This document shows, piece after piece, positions 44,847-55,955 of a stretch of DNA of 64,000 nucleotides; position 1 is the first letter of the stretch; each line of letters opens with the position of its first letter. A program made the position numbers and the translations under genes. This DNA is from Liolophura sinensis (Eukaryota; Mollusca; Polyplacophora; Chitonida; Chitonidae): NCBI RefSeq assembly GCF_032854445.1, contig NC_088305.1, positions 11,971,606 through 12,035,605 of the forward strand. Reading direction: 5' to 3'. The notes under the pieces are model-generated. The model made no database searches, was not told where the DNA came from, and saw nothing but the letters and a program-made list of their open reading frames with translations.

Positions 44847-45310
44847 CTTTACACTGTTTCCAAGAGGAATATTTAATATTTAAATCTTTAGCCAGAATTG
44901 TGAAACTGAGGGATTGGGACAAGCGATTTACCAACGTGGCTAGCCTGTTTAATATATCACGTTATAAAAAATAGCCCCAGATCTGCCTACGCATGCACCA
45001 CCTCCGCGTTCTGACCCAAAACTTTACTCAAAGAGAATACAACGAAGCAGTAAGAGTTTTGCGTCCGCAGCAGAATTGTAGACTACAACTGTTATACAAT
45101 TATATACCATGAGAAAAGAAATACAACATTCTTCACTTCTTGCGTAGCACACATTTTAAAATGTCCCCAGAGATAGTCCAACCTCAAAACACTAACACAT
45201 TACTGTTAAATATCTCCACTATATATACATTATCTTCTTCTGTAACCTTAACAACAGTAGCAAAACCAAATATATGATGAATTAAATGCAAAAGTTTTCT
45301 AACATGTCGC

Positions 45311-45568
45311 GTGGTTCAGTTGGTTAGTGCGCTAGCGCAGCGTAATGACCCAGAAGCCTCTCACCAATGCGGTCGCTGTGAGTTCAAATTCAGCTCATGC
45401 TGGCTTCGTCTCCGGCTCTACGTCGGAAGGCTTGTCAGCAACCTGCGGTTGGTCGTGGGTTTCCCCTGGGCTCTGCCCGGTTTCCACACACCATGATGCT
45501 GGCCGACGTCGTATACGTGAGATGTTCTTTAGTACGGCGTAAAACCACCAATCAAGTAAATAAATCTT
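45311..45568 (+). mobile_element. Full-length SINE-A, 9-bp TSD
   Basis: 'acatgtcgc' lies at 45302-45310 and 45569-45577. A box 'tggttcagttgg', B box 'gagttcaaattc', body 'ctcatgctggcttcgtc', 'cctgcggttggtcgtgg' and tail 'acggcgtaaaaccaccaatc'. The three plus frames listed over it are SINE sequence. Confidence 0.93.
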
Positions 45569-45719
45569 ACATGTCGCTTTTAGCCCACTGCTCTGCCTTT
45601 GTTAGAACATAGGTTGGGAATATCTACGGCTTTGTGTGTATTTTAATATCAGAGGAAATAAGCACAACTAAGTTGCAACCCATTTTTATCAGAAAAATAT
45701 TTATACTTGACCCTGAACG

Positions 45720-47495
45720 AATTACCCCCAGAGTCAATGTAAGTTTTTTTTGTTCTTGGCTGTTCTGCGAAAACTGTTTGACTTGTTTGTACGCTTGTTT
45801 GACTTGTTTGTAAACTGTTTGCACGCATTGTCGTGTTGACCGTTGACTACGCATTATCTGCAAAGTCATCTGTAGACTGGACCAAACCTGCGGCGTGGTT
45901 TTCCACGAGGCGCGTTTTTCTAACTTAATTCTGCCAGTTCTTCATTAAGGAGGCGCCTCTTCCTAGCATTTTTAGTTTCAGCCTTCTCTTTCCTGGCATC
46001 TTCCAAGGCTTGGAAGGGCTGTACAGAAAGCAGCTGGCCCTGTGGAACTGGGCATTTCAGGAGTCCACCAGCACCTTGGATGTAGACTACTCTCTGGGCG
46101 ACGCTTTGACAACTTTTTCGTATTTTCGACGACGAGTCCTTTGTTCACAGAAAATCTCCTATCAACCGAGGCTTGGCCGTGTGATAACATTAGCACCAGC
46201 CGCACTACTTCTCGCAGTGCGTTCAGATCAGAATGGTCTATGAACTGGTTTTCAAAAAACGAATCTAATCTCTGAGCTGGAGCGTATTACTCTTAAATTC
46301 CTTCGAGTTAGGAGAGGCAATCTCGTCTAAAAACAGAGCAAATTGCCTCTTGATTCTTTGACTACCACAAAACACTAATTTGGTGAGAACAGCATTAAAT
46401 CGCTCCTTGCATAGGTCTGGATCATTACCCTTTGGATTGGGTTGGAAGCAAGCTATATTTCTGGTAAGTGCATATTGCAGTGGTGACTTCTGCTAGAATT
46501 TGAGGATTGTTTTACTCAGGCATGCCCTGGCCTCCGAGTAGAACTGGTTTTTTTGCTCTTTTATGCATTTTTAGCACTAAATCCAACATCTATCGTCTCA
46601 ACATTTCTGTGTACATCTTTGTCATTAACGTCTACTTTCATCAGTTTAGTGACTGTGTCTGCCGCCTTCAGTTCATCATTTTTCACACACCGATCCAGAA
46701 GTCCCCGCAGAAAGTTTTCAAGGTAATGGGCAAGAAAGGGAACCATCGGGCTGTCTGTCTGGTGCTACAAATTGCTGAGCGAGTGATATGTAAAAGTGTA
46801 CACACTTTGGCCGAGCGACATCAGAACAAACGGTTTGAGGAGGAGGGAGTTGTCATCTCTAGTTTCCATCATTTTTACTTGATATCTATAATAGCATCTG
46901 TTGCGCAGCCTTCCATTTAAGATTTGTCACCGACAATCATTTAATTTTGCCGATGATTCCATTTCAATCTAGGTGCCCCTCTGAAATCTCGCCATGTCAG
47001 GCAAGGAAACAATGTGTTTGTCATTGCAGAAATGAGAACAACACGGTGGCGTCTGGTAGAAGTTAGCCGGTAATTTTGCCAAGTAATGGTAAATAAAGGA
47101 TATGTTGGGCTTTTCGTGGATAATTTAAAGTTAGAAAATGCTCATGTGCATATATTTTTGCAAAAGAAGTGCAATTCTGGCGCAAAGAGCTATGAAAAGA
47201 CCCTTAGGAGTTTAGTTTTATGTCGTCAAAGTTTGCAGCCGACAGGCCGTTCCTGACTGAAGTCACACTGTAACTCGCCGTCAATCAGCAGGTCAGAAGG
47301 AGAGATGCATACGGCTATTGTAACTAGGGTAATGAGTGCAAATATAATGATCGCAAGGCCGCCTTGCCCATCTTAGCGATATCAATGTCTTTCTTACACA
47401 CACCCACCTTGCCTTACTTTTTTCTGCGTGTTTGCACAGGCAGTCTTTATACTCAGGATTTGTGAGCCAGTTGTTATTGAAGACACACACCATTG
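45720..47495 (-). pseudogene. Decayed transposase-like gene with BED-like zinc finger (hAT-like multicopy family)
   Basis: Minus-strand blocks appear in protein order. Near 47480, 'FNNNWLTNPEYKD' is followed by 'KKDIDIAKMGKAALRSLY', the layout of a BED-like finger at the N terminus of a multicopy transposase-like family in aquatic animals. At 46746-46564 'MVPFLAHYLENFLRGL' and 'VTKLMKVDVNDKDVH' match its middle. At about 46490-46380 'YALTRNIACFQPNPKGNDPD' and 'CKERFNAVLTKL' match its C-terminal half. At 46200-46120 there is 'MLSHGQASVDRRFSVNK'. A final 'VWSSLQMTLQ' and 'NKSNSFRRTAKNKK' end it near 45740. Blocks lie in different frames with stops, and the span is short for a ~600-700 residue protein, so it has frameshifts and an internal deletion. 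The family link is from memory of related proteins; the hAT label is less certain than the family resemblance. Confidence 0.6.
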
Positions 47496-48400
47496 TCACT
47501 ACACAGGGGTTATCCACGCGTGCCATACGTATATTTCGTTGCAGGCGATGCAACTAAACAACCGCCTAAAAACATTTCCGTAGACCTGGCGTGCATATGC
47601 TCTCAAACGTTCGTATCTAAGAACAGAGATCCTCGTAAGGTAGCATTTAATTTTTAAGGCAATTCAAAGCCTTGATTTTTTTATTCGTTTTCAAGGCTTT
47701 TCAAGGTTTTCAAGGTAGATTGTCCCCTGTGATAATGTCGTAAACATTGCTCGATGAGCAACGTTCAAACACGAAGGCTAGAGCATTTGACGCTTTCAGG
47801 TAACTTTCACAGTTATTTAAGGGTTGCGGAAGTGCCTTAACGAGTTTACTGGGAATGGTATTACAATGTCTAAGCACAACGTTAAATGCCGATTCTGTCA
47901 TTGGGAGATGTTACTGTGTAGCTTTCAGTGGTGATAACTAACTGTGGTCAAATCATTACTGATGTCCACACAGCCCTTTTGGGTAAATGACGGAAGAGTA
48001 AGCAACGGCTGCTTTTTCTGAGTGATGTTACTAGTATGTTGCATATATACCACTATTGATGAGAAGTACTGTGGTATTTGCAAGTGTCTCACTAATAGTG
48101 TAAAAATAGTGTAAGGCGGACATCGATCGGAGTTGTCCGATTCGAAAGTTTATACGGCTGGATTACTGTTGAAAGAGTAAGATTGGTTTACCAATGCTAG
48201 GTTTGACATATTACATTTCAGATGTTTTAGGGAATCGATGGATAGCAAAATAAAGAGAGGGTTCAAGCAGGTTTTGTAGTGAAATTGTCCGCGTGGAAGT
48301 GCGTATGACCGAAACTGGGCGTTACGGTAGGAACGTCCAGCTTAGCTAATTGTAAGTTTCAAAAAATTGACTATGGCGTTTTGCAAGATTATTTCATTTA
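47496..48400. other. Unassigned sequence with a short T-rich direct repeat
   Basis: 47660-47720 contains 'ttttcaaggc' and 'ttttcaagg' repeats. The rest has no recognised content. Confidence 0.4.
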
Positions 48401-48575
48401 GATGCTGGCAGGTGACATTATGGTGGTAGGACAACGATTACAGCCCAGGGAAAACCAACGACCATACGCACGTTGTTGGCAGACCTATCTACGTACGACC
48501 GGAAGGGAAGTCATCATGAGAACGACAAGCACCTCGTTGTTGGGAGGCACGTTAAGCACTCGGCCACGGAAGCTC
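48401..48575 (-). mobile_element. SINE-A, minus strand, lacking 3' tail
   Basis: The + strand shows 'gacattatggtggtaggaca', 'aaccaacgaccatacgcac', 'cgaccggaagggaagtcatc' and 'cggccacggaagctccgac' (the head). The head reaches 'gtcggagcttccgtggccga' on the minus strand. Confidence 0.8.
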
Positions 48576-49796
48576 CGACTAAGGCATTACTTATAAGCAT
48601 CAATGAAATAAAATTAAGTTCATTAATTCATTTTTCAGAACGATGTAAATGCAGCCATGATACAGACAAACATGAAGGATTGGGTGTAAATGAACACATT
48701 GTGAACACGATTGAGTCAAGTCATTTTGGTCACTTTTATAGAGTTCAAATCTATCCTACTTTCGTGGTATACATGTGTATACTTTCAAAATTCTTTGCTG
48801 GTGCGTGTTTGGCGTAGATTTGGAAAGCATACTTGAAATTATTGACATGGAACGCCCAGTATGGTTGACAGCTTGTACACGAATGTCTGGTTCGGCACCT
48901 AAGTTCAGCATGATATCAAGAAAAAACAGGACCGTAAGATGATTTACTTTCTCGTGCGTATGTATCATGCATATATAAGAATGGCACTTCTTTCATTTAT
49001 TCGTGGGATGCTCTAAAATGCTATCATGATATACAATAATCCTGAACGATTAAGGTCAGCCCTTGGACATCAGCTCAGATCTTCGATCTACAGGGCTGCC
49101 CAAGAAACACCTGCGCGTCCAAACAGACATCACCTGCTGATAGCCTCATGTGTCACTTTTTTTTGATGAACGTCGGAAATGAATCCCATACGTCACTTGC
49201 TACCTGACACCTGTCTCTGTTATTCATCTGAAATCACGTTCAACACCTACACTATTGTGTCTCTCCAAGCCAACAAAAACACCTGTGGACAGCCTGAGGG
49301 AAGCACACTCAGTTTGTATAAAAAATGGCGTACATACGTGCGACAACATTGACTTATGAAGGATCTTGTCTGTTCATCTGATTAAGTTCCCAGTATATCA
49401 TAAAGAATCTTTGACATCCATATATTCCATTTGCAGGATTACACCTTACCACATCATGCTGATAGCTTTTTTAATAGTACTACACCTCCGACAAAGTTAG
49501 ATTCACTTTTTTACAATCTTGATGAAATATCTAATTGCTTTAATCCTATTTCGCTCAATGATGAACAAGGCAATCCATGTACTGTTGGGACGGTTTTATA
49601 TTGACGAGAGGTCGAGTTTTACTGGTTACGTGTGGCCATTTACCAGCTGTCATTCTCTCGTCGCTGTACGTCTTGTCAATGTAACAATTCGTTTACCTTA
49701 TCTCGATAATTTGTCTGGTTATTTCATACATTTTAAGACAAAAATCTTGGACTGAACTTCAACGAAACTTCAGGGTTCTGACATTGCCTAAACTAT
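48576..49796. other. Unassigned, with a small E8 trace and a D trace
   Basis: 48855-48900 ('gaacgcccagtatggttgac', 'cacgaatgtctggttcgg') resembles minus-strand E8. 49610-49690 ('ttttactggttacgtgtggc', 'catttaccagctgtcattc') resembles the D 3' half. Nothing else is assigned. Confidence 0.4.
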
Positions 49797-49977
49797 GTTT
49801 ACTCTGTCCGTGGCTTTTCTGAATACTAGCTTTCCCGCCGACACAGATATTTCCAACTTGTCCGGTTATCACAAATTTTCTCGACAACGCTGTAGAGGAA
49901 AAAGCAGGTGTATACTGGTTTCTATAAGGAGTGCTAAAGAAGCAAGTATACAAAAATCACACCGACTCAAGGCCTGA
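49797..49977 (+). pseudogene. Possible LINE endonuclease fragment
   Basis: A 60-codon frame includes 'FPADTDISNLSGYHKFSRQR', which resembles the region of LINE apurinic-like endonucleases that usually reads '(D/N)sDI.i.GY..fR.DR', followed by 'CILVSIRSA' where 'GGVcIYVr' is common. The Gly-Gly is absent. The match is short and from memory only. Confidence 0.3.
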
Positions 49978-50337
49978 GTTACCAAATGCAACATCACTGC
50001 ATAGGCTATTGTCGTTACATTATTTAAGTCATTTTTTTTTTCGAAATTTTTACCCATGAAGATATAACGTGGACGACCGTTTCTTTAATACTGCCATGTC
50101 GTACGCAAACAAGTCACGACATTATAATATTAGCGTACTTACATTTCGCTCGAATGGGGAATGTTGACTAAGTTGATTAAAGTGGTATACGCTTTTGTTC
50201 ATTCCATACGCCACAGTTTTGAAGGTGTTGGTTGGAAAACGCAATAGTTTGCTCTTTGGACGTTTCTTATAGGTGACGCATGACAGATCATAAAACGGTC
50301 TTCGCTAGACCATGTGGACAATTAGATATTATGATTT

Positions 50338-50682
50338 ATGTGGCTTTTTTGCAGTTCAGTAACATTTTATCGTTTGTCTGGTCCACGCTTTACAATGGTT
50401 AATTTCCAAGCACCAAAGATACCGCTAGGCTCCTTTATCTTTACCTTGAGTCATGTCCTTGGGTTGACGTCTGTTTATACTGTGGCGATTTGTATTTGTG
50501 TTAACTTGTCGGAATTAATACTATTAAGTCTGTGGCACTACACAAACAGATTATACATGCGGTTGCTAAGTAATGAATCAACACTGGGTGTAGTGTGCTT
50601 TAGAAATGCTTTCCGACAAAAACATCAGTCAGTGCAAATTTTATTCTTTTTCGCCCTCCCCTCCCCAAAAAAAACCTGTTAA
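50338..50682 (+). CDS. 114-codon open frame, possible membrane-type exon, unrecognised
   Basis: It starts at ATG and ends in an A-rich stretch. Residues 30-75 hold two hydrophobic runs that could be membrane segments, rich in Leu, Val, Ile and Cys. T-rich DNA often yields such frames by chance. I recognise no family and see no promoter or splice site. Confidence 0.15.
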   Translation: MWLFCSSVTFYRLSGPRFTMVNFQAPKIPLGSFIFTLSHVLGLTSVYTVAICICVNLSELILLSLWHYTNRLYMRLLSNESTLGVVCFRNAFRQKHQSVQILFFFALPSPKKTC

Positions 50683-50779
50683 AATATAGTTGGTCCCTCA
50701 TCAAATCTGATCAGAAGAAATTTTTTTCAACAATACTATGAAATGTAATTCCATTGCTTGTTCATAACCACTTTCCCAG

Positions 50780-51290
50780 CGGAAGCGGAAGTCCTGTTTT
50801 TTGTGGACGCCATCAAGTTTAGAAGGGAATTTTACTCAAAGGGTATGAAACAAACATTATTCGGATACCGATCGTATAACAAGGCCTAATTGTTCCAGCC
50901 GGTTTTCCCACTGTTCTCGTCTTCCGGCAAGATGTTTTCGAGGTTCCCTTGTCTTAGCACATCCTATAATAATTGTAGAACACAGTGGGTAATCCATTAG
51001 TTGTTACAAGAGGTTCTTTTACAACACGAAACTTTAGCCCATTATTAAGAATGCATGTGTCGTTAGCTTTTATTTGAGACAAGGCGAGAGTGCTTTTTTT
51101 TCTGTTTTGGCCTTATGTTGCCTTATGGTTTTAAGAACTGTTTACGCTTACACTTACACTTTAAGAAAGTTTACGCTAAAACGCTTCCGCAGCTTGCAGA
51201 GAATGTTAAATTGAAACATTGATGATTCTTCGGCATTTACATACAATGGCCATCGCAACCTTCCAATTACACAAATGGGGTAATAAATTT
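50780..51290 (+). repeat. Diverged family E modules (E6, E8 edge, E13)
   Basis: 'gaagggaattttactcaaag', 'aaacaaacattattcgg', 'caaggcctaattgttcc' and 'agaacacagtgggtaatcc' follow the order of 35095-35265. 51235-51285 ('gccatcgcaaccttccaatt', 'acacaaatggggtaat') matches E13 at 37315. The copy is old and outside the main cluster. Confidence 0.55.
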
Positions 51291-51429
51291 ACTATTTGAG
51301 TGAACTTATACCCATACCAACCAGGTCGTATATCAACCATGTCGCCTGTTTTGAAGCCTGCAAGTAGAAGAAGTTATGGATCACAGAGTGGGCGAAAAAA
51401 TTTCATAATTTTCTGCTCTAGTTTGAAAT

Positions 51430-51700
51430 GGCAGGTGATTTACCGGATAGCTCAATGGTAGATTCGCGTAGTTAAGAAAAAGCCTTAATCAGTGATACTT
51501 GTTTGTTTCTTTTCTTGGGTCTTACAGCGTGGACGCTTAAGTGTGGTTTTATGCTGAAGTTTTCTTGTAGCAATCGGCGTCATCGCCGATGGTGTCTCAA
51601 TGAAACACTACACCGAAGACATTCCCAATAGTCACATTATACTGACCTAAGCTAACCTATTTCAATATGCTGGGCGTTAAGCCACGCAACTGACATCAAT
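51430..51700. mobile_element. SINE-B head fragment and diverged SINE-C (-)
   Basis: 'ccggatagctcaatggtaga' near 51440 is an A-box-bearing SINE-B-like head. 51577-51690 reads as a minus-strand SINE-C body ('gtcacattatactgacc', 'gctgggcgttaagcc'). Confidence 0.5.
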
Positions 51701-51974
51701 ACACAAATACCAATACGACAAAAATACCGATGAGGTCGAAAGCTTTCCACCCCATTGACTTTGACGGAGATAATGTGCTTTGTGGTGAAAGTGTTTGATG
51801 GAATAACCTTGACACACTAGTTTTTGCAGTAATGTCTTCTGACGTTGTTAGAAAGCGTTACTTAACACACAGCATCTAATAAATGCTACAAGGCTAGATA
51901 TGTACATGCCATGTGCAGGATTCTTGGAAAATCATGGAAGACCATGTTGTTCTGTTGACTTGCAGCTGAAATAA
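51701..51974. other. Unassigned, with a 45-bp block shared with 39222
   Basis: 51793-51835 ('gatggaataaccttgacac', 'tttttgcagtaat') is an inverted match to 39222-39265. Confidence 0.5.
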
Positions 51975-52090
51975 TAGTTCAAATAATTCCTTGCTGTGGT
52001 AAACTGACGGAGGCAGGATTTTACTGGTAATGCTTCTGACAGTTTGTCAACTTTCACATCTGGTTTTGTTCCATGCTGTCGACTTTTATA
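51975..52090 (+). repeat. Family D fragment
   Basis: 'tgctgtggtaaactgacgg', 'ggcaggattttactggtaat', 'gtttgtcaactttcacatc' and 'ggttttgttccatgctg'. Confidence 0.65.
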
Positions 52091-52499
52091 TTTTACCAGG
52101 ATAACCCTAAAGGCACTGTCGACAGACTCTGTTTACCAAGGACGTTTAAAGACATCCCCAGCGCACAACGACAAACAGGACTTTCCTTTCATCTACTTGA
52201 AGCGCGGAATGTCCGAAAGCTGTTTCTCAAATATCTGTTGCAGTGCATCTTCTCCCACCGTACCTGACTCAGCAGATCGATGGCTTCCACCGGAAGTAAA
52301 ACAGTCCTTGACAAATGCATCAGGTTTCAATCCAACTCCCGTTCATTCCGTTTCGCGTTCAGTTTTTGTCAACAGAAACTTGAACGTTTTCAGTTTATGC
52401 CATTATCTAAGTGTTTTCTTCTCGTGTCAAAATATGCCAACAGTACAGGCCCAACTTTATAATTAGTTGGGCCAGCACAATATATGCACACATACATAA
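52091..52499. other. Unassigned, several overlapping open frames
   Basis: All three plus frames are open for 60 codons or more (52044-52466). None is recognised, and overlapping frames argue against real coding. Confidence 0.35.
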
Positions 52500-52582
52500 T
52501 GACTACTAGTCGTCATATGACTGAAAAAGTGTTAGGTACGATGTCAAACCCCAAGCATACTTACGTATATATATATATACAT
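52500..52582 (+). mobile_element. SINE-B/C tail fragment with (TA)n
   Basis: 'cgtcatatgactgaaaaagt', 'gttaggtacgatgtcaaacc' and 'ccaagcatact', then a short TA run. Confidence 0.75.
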
Positions 52583-53718
52583 ATTGCACCGGCTAACTAG
52601 TACACTTGAACGCCTGTCAAATTCTATGACCACTTAATCTCAATCTAAATAAAGGGATTGTTCTTCCGATTCTGAATAGTTTTCGAGGATCTCATCAAGC
52701 TTAAACATATTTTAATAGTATATGCGCAAATCAACATAGCTTAGTCGATACAAAACAAGCGCATCGTTTAAACTTTGTCTTGGTGTCTGTGGTGCAGTCG
52801 TTAAGCGTTATTGTTATGGCCTCAGCGCATCGGTCATTGCCCAACTAGGTCGAAAGCTCGAAAATTGCTCTGGCAAGTTCGACTGCGGCTTTAAGTCAGA
52901 GGGTTTGTCGAGCACCTGGCAAGTAACTGTTGTACAAAATCGGCATTTCAGTTGGATGATTTCAGTTCAGGCATAATTCTCATTATTGTGAAAAAGCTTT
53001 ACTGCATATTTTCACCATAGCAGGGAGCGTTCACTAAAACAAACGCTAATTCGCGATAGCTGCGACACAGGAATTCGTGTCATCGTGCACTCAGTACCAT
53101 CGTTATAAAAGTGAACCGCATGTTAACGACAAAGACCATTCTAAAATGAAGTATATGTGAGACGACAGACCATTAAAATCTGTTCAGGAAAATAGAGGGA
53201 TTAATTTTTTAAAGAATTTTTTTAACCGAGTAAAATTGTGTTTAATGATCAGATTCTACGGTGATCTGTTGTGACCCAGAAGGTATCAATCACGTGACAT
53301 CTATACTTTTTGCCTGAAATAATTCGTTTCAAATGAGCAAATGCATTCATAGATCTATACGTATATGGACGCTGAATGTAGCAGTCTAATGAGAGTTCAG
53401 TAGTAAAACCCTTACGAGACGTCAACATTGTGGGAAAAAAAGGCCACCATACAATAAATTATTCAAATGCATTTTACTAGGTTAAAACAATTGTAAAAAA
53501 AAAATCCTGGACAGTTTTTAATGTTTTTTATGTGATGGATACTGCATTTTAGAGTGGTATTCGCCTTGATTAAGAAACAGGAGGACCAATGTTAAACGAT
53601 AGGATGTCAGTAATTAGACTAACCGACAGACCGATAGATTTTTTTTTTTTTTGATTGGTGATTGATCGACAGACCGATAGAACAACCTACTAATAGAGCT
53701 GCTTAGACGCAGTTTAAG
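52583..53718. other. Unassigned, with a tRNA-like head trace
   Basis: 'gtggtgcagtcgttaagcg' near 52788 looks like an A box of a different SINE head. 'gacagaccgatag' is repeated at 53622 and 53669. Nothing else is recognised. Confidence 0.4.
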
Positions 53719-53760
53719 ATTTATTTTTTTGATTAGTGTTTTACGCCGTACTGAAAAAAA
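53719..53760 (-). mobile_element. SINE-A 3' remnant
   Basis: 'atttatttttttgattagtg' and 'ttttacgccgtactg' only. Confidence 0.75.
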
Positions 53761-54849
53761 ATTCGGAAATTTAAAAAGTCGAAAAGTTGTCAGAATGTCA
53801 TACTGAGCGACGTCTGCCATCGACGTTAAGTGCTTAACTTAACGATATTCACAATCTACTTATCGCTGACTGTGATACATTCAGTTCTCTGAAAACAACA
53901 ATCTCATTTTCTAACGATGTGTTTACAAGTGTTAGCCATGACAACCTGTCAACTGTAAACTTACAAGTTTAAATGCAAAATCACATGCAAAAACGTCCGC
54001 GCAGTTTGGGTGTGTTTTAATAATTTTCTATACTCTGAACAACCTCACATTATGTAATCGTGGTTTCAAAAAATATCGACGCAAACTGAAGCATCCATAC
54101 TCTGTTTCACAGTTTATATGACAATATGAAAGACTACATGTCAAAACAGGCGGTTACAGCGAAAGCGTGATATCTGACAAATGCCCTCAAGTACTTTGCA
54201 TCTCAAACTTTCCCAAAAGCTTTACCTTTAAACTCCAAAATCAAGGTTTATGTTTCTTCTCGGCTTGTCAAGTTCAGCAACACGCTTTCCACCTGCAGGT
54301 GGACTGTAACCTGCAGCTTGCAGAAAACATACGCCCACTAATGGTGGTAATGGTTTACTCATGACTAACAGTTTACACCTTTTTAATCGAGGACAAAGGG
54401 GTCATTGTATGTCATTTCAACCGGTTGTTGTAGTGCCCTTCCCGCCCCTATTCCTGTTTTTAAGCAACGCCCACAGAAGCTATGCTTACGATTACACGAT
54501 GCTATGCCTAAGGAGCATTGATTTTCCTTACTATTTATGCAGTAAATTTGTCAACTTCAACCTCAAAAATATATATCCCCTAACTTTCGCGTGGTACCAT
54601 GCCATACCACAACATGCAGCTTGCATTTTTTTCTACAACATATCAAAAAGTCAACCTAGCATGACCACCATTTTTTGAGCTGTGGTTGCTGGAAATGCAA
54701 TCATAGCCTTTTGTTACCTCGCTAACCTCCGCGAGGGGCGGGTAGAGGTTGTAAAGGTTTTCAGTTCTTTCAAAAACAGACAGAATTATGATATATTTTA
54801 ACTAGGTGCGATAACAGTGCAGATATTTATGCTGTGTCAAAAATCTGTT
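53761..54849. other. Unassigned sequence
   Basis: Plus frames at 54167-54364 and 54361-54678 (105 codons) are not recognised. No repeats are seen. Confidence 0.35.
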
Positions 54850-55070
54850 TGTGTGACAGAATTACCAAATCAATGCTCCTTCACTCTCCATGTCGGAGAC
54901 AAGTCTTGGACTCAACTGTCCGAATTGCGTATATGTATACTTTAACCAGTGGCAAGATAGCAGTGCGGCTATTGAGCAATCTAAAATGTCTATGTGAGAC
55001 AATTAACTAATGGATCTCCTTCATTTCGGAGACAAGTCTTGGACCCAACTGCCCGAATTACGCAAGTGTA
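54850..55070 (+). repeat. 133-bp-offset direct duplication
   Basis: 'cggagacaagtcttgga' followed by 'ctcaactgtccgaattgcg' at 54894 recurs at 55027 ('cggagacaagtcttggaccc', 'aactgcccgaattacg'). Preceding motifs ('tgtgtgacagaattac / tgtgagacaattaac') also match. Confidence 0.8.
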
Positions 55071-55084
55071 AAGCAGAGAGGGTC

Positions 55085-55162
55085 GAGGTGTCCGAGGTGG
55101 TTAACGTGCTAGCTGGCTTCCTTTCCGGGAGTAAATTGAGGAGGTCTTGCAGCAACCTGCGT
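55085..55162 (+). mobile_element. SINE-A with large internal deletion
   Basis: 'gtgtccgaggtggttaacg' (a head remnant) is joined to 'gctggcttcctttccggg' and 'aggtcttgcagcaacctgcg'. The B-box region and tail are missing. Confidence 0.65.
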
Positions 55163-55634
55163 GAAAAAACCCCCAAAGAAATAACTTAACCTTAAGACAG
55201 TGTAAGATAGTGTCTGCTGAAAATCTCTACATTTCAGTCTTACATGTATTACCAGCTGAAACTGTTATGAAGTATAGTTGGATGAAATATTTCAACTGTC
55301 TTCAACTGATTTTTATGGAATATCACAGTTTCAATAAGTACTGAAGTTATGTACATGCTTTAATGTGTAGCAAAGCGTTACAACGCATGAAGGATACCTA
55401 TACCTGAAGGTACATTATGTGCCGGATGTATTCATTCTCCTCCACATTTGCATAAAAATATACCTCATGTGTGGTCATCCACTCAGGTGCATCGTTATAA
55501 ATGTAAATAGCCAAAGTTCAGAAATAGCTAAGAAATCAACAGACTCGTATTATATAATGCTGTAAATGTGCGATTTAAAATTTTTATACGTACATGTATA
55601 TATAGTGGGCATAATTATCACAAAATATATACTC
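55163..55634. other. Unassigned sequence
   Basis: AT-rich; nothing recognised. Confidence 0.4.
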
Positions 55635-55955
55635 GAAATTGGGAGACCCGGGATCAAACCCACTTTGGCCCATACCAAAGACTTCAAACATAGTACTTGT
55701 TACTGGCTCGCTTGGTGCTCAGCACTGAGAGGTTAGAGCAAGGAAACAGGACTGGTTGGCCCGTTGTCAGTATGATGTGACTGAGTGGGGTTTATTGTTT
55801 GCCGTATTCGGCATGATACGTCGGTGGCGGCAGCACTTTGCCACAGCATGTGTACACACACACCTAATGACTGCTCGTTGTCATATGACTAACAAATTGT
55901 GAAGTACGACGTGAAACTCAAAGGCATACATACATGCATACATCGATACACCGTA
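55635..55955 (+). mobile_element. SINE-C, best-preserved copy
   Basis: B box 'gggatcaaacccac', then 'ataccaaagacttcaaac', 'gctcagcactgagaggttag', 'agcaaggaaacagg', 'ttcggcatgatacg', 'ggtggcggcagcactttgcc', and the tail 'tcatatgactaacaaattgt', 'gtacgacgtgaaactcaaag' and (CATA)n. The A box is at or beyond the 5' edge. Confidence 0.85.

Larger units (their letters stand above)
44219..45301. other. Repeat-free stretch with a CTCF-like site and a short ORF
   Basis: No SINE, D or E sequence is seen. It contains a CTCF-like motif (44621-44632), a CCAAT box (near 44643) and a 59-codon frame (44667-44846). 44860-45300 shows nothing further. Confidence 0.4.

Noticed and set aside
46507-46920. 137-codon plus ORF
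   Set aside because: It is the antisense of the transposase-like pseudogene, whose minus-strand blocks match a known protein family pattern.
52044-52466. 140-codon plus ORF
   Set aside because: Starts inside a family D fragment and overlaps two other plus frames of 60 or more codons; composition looks like chance in T/C-rich DNA.
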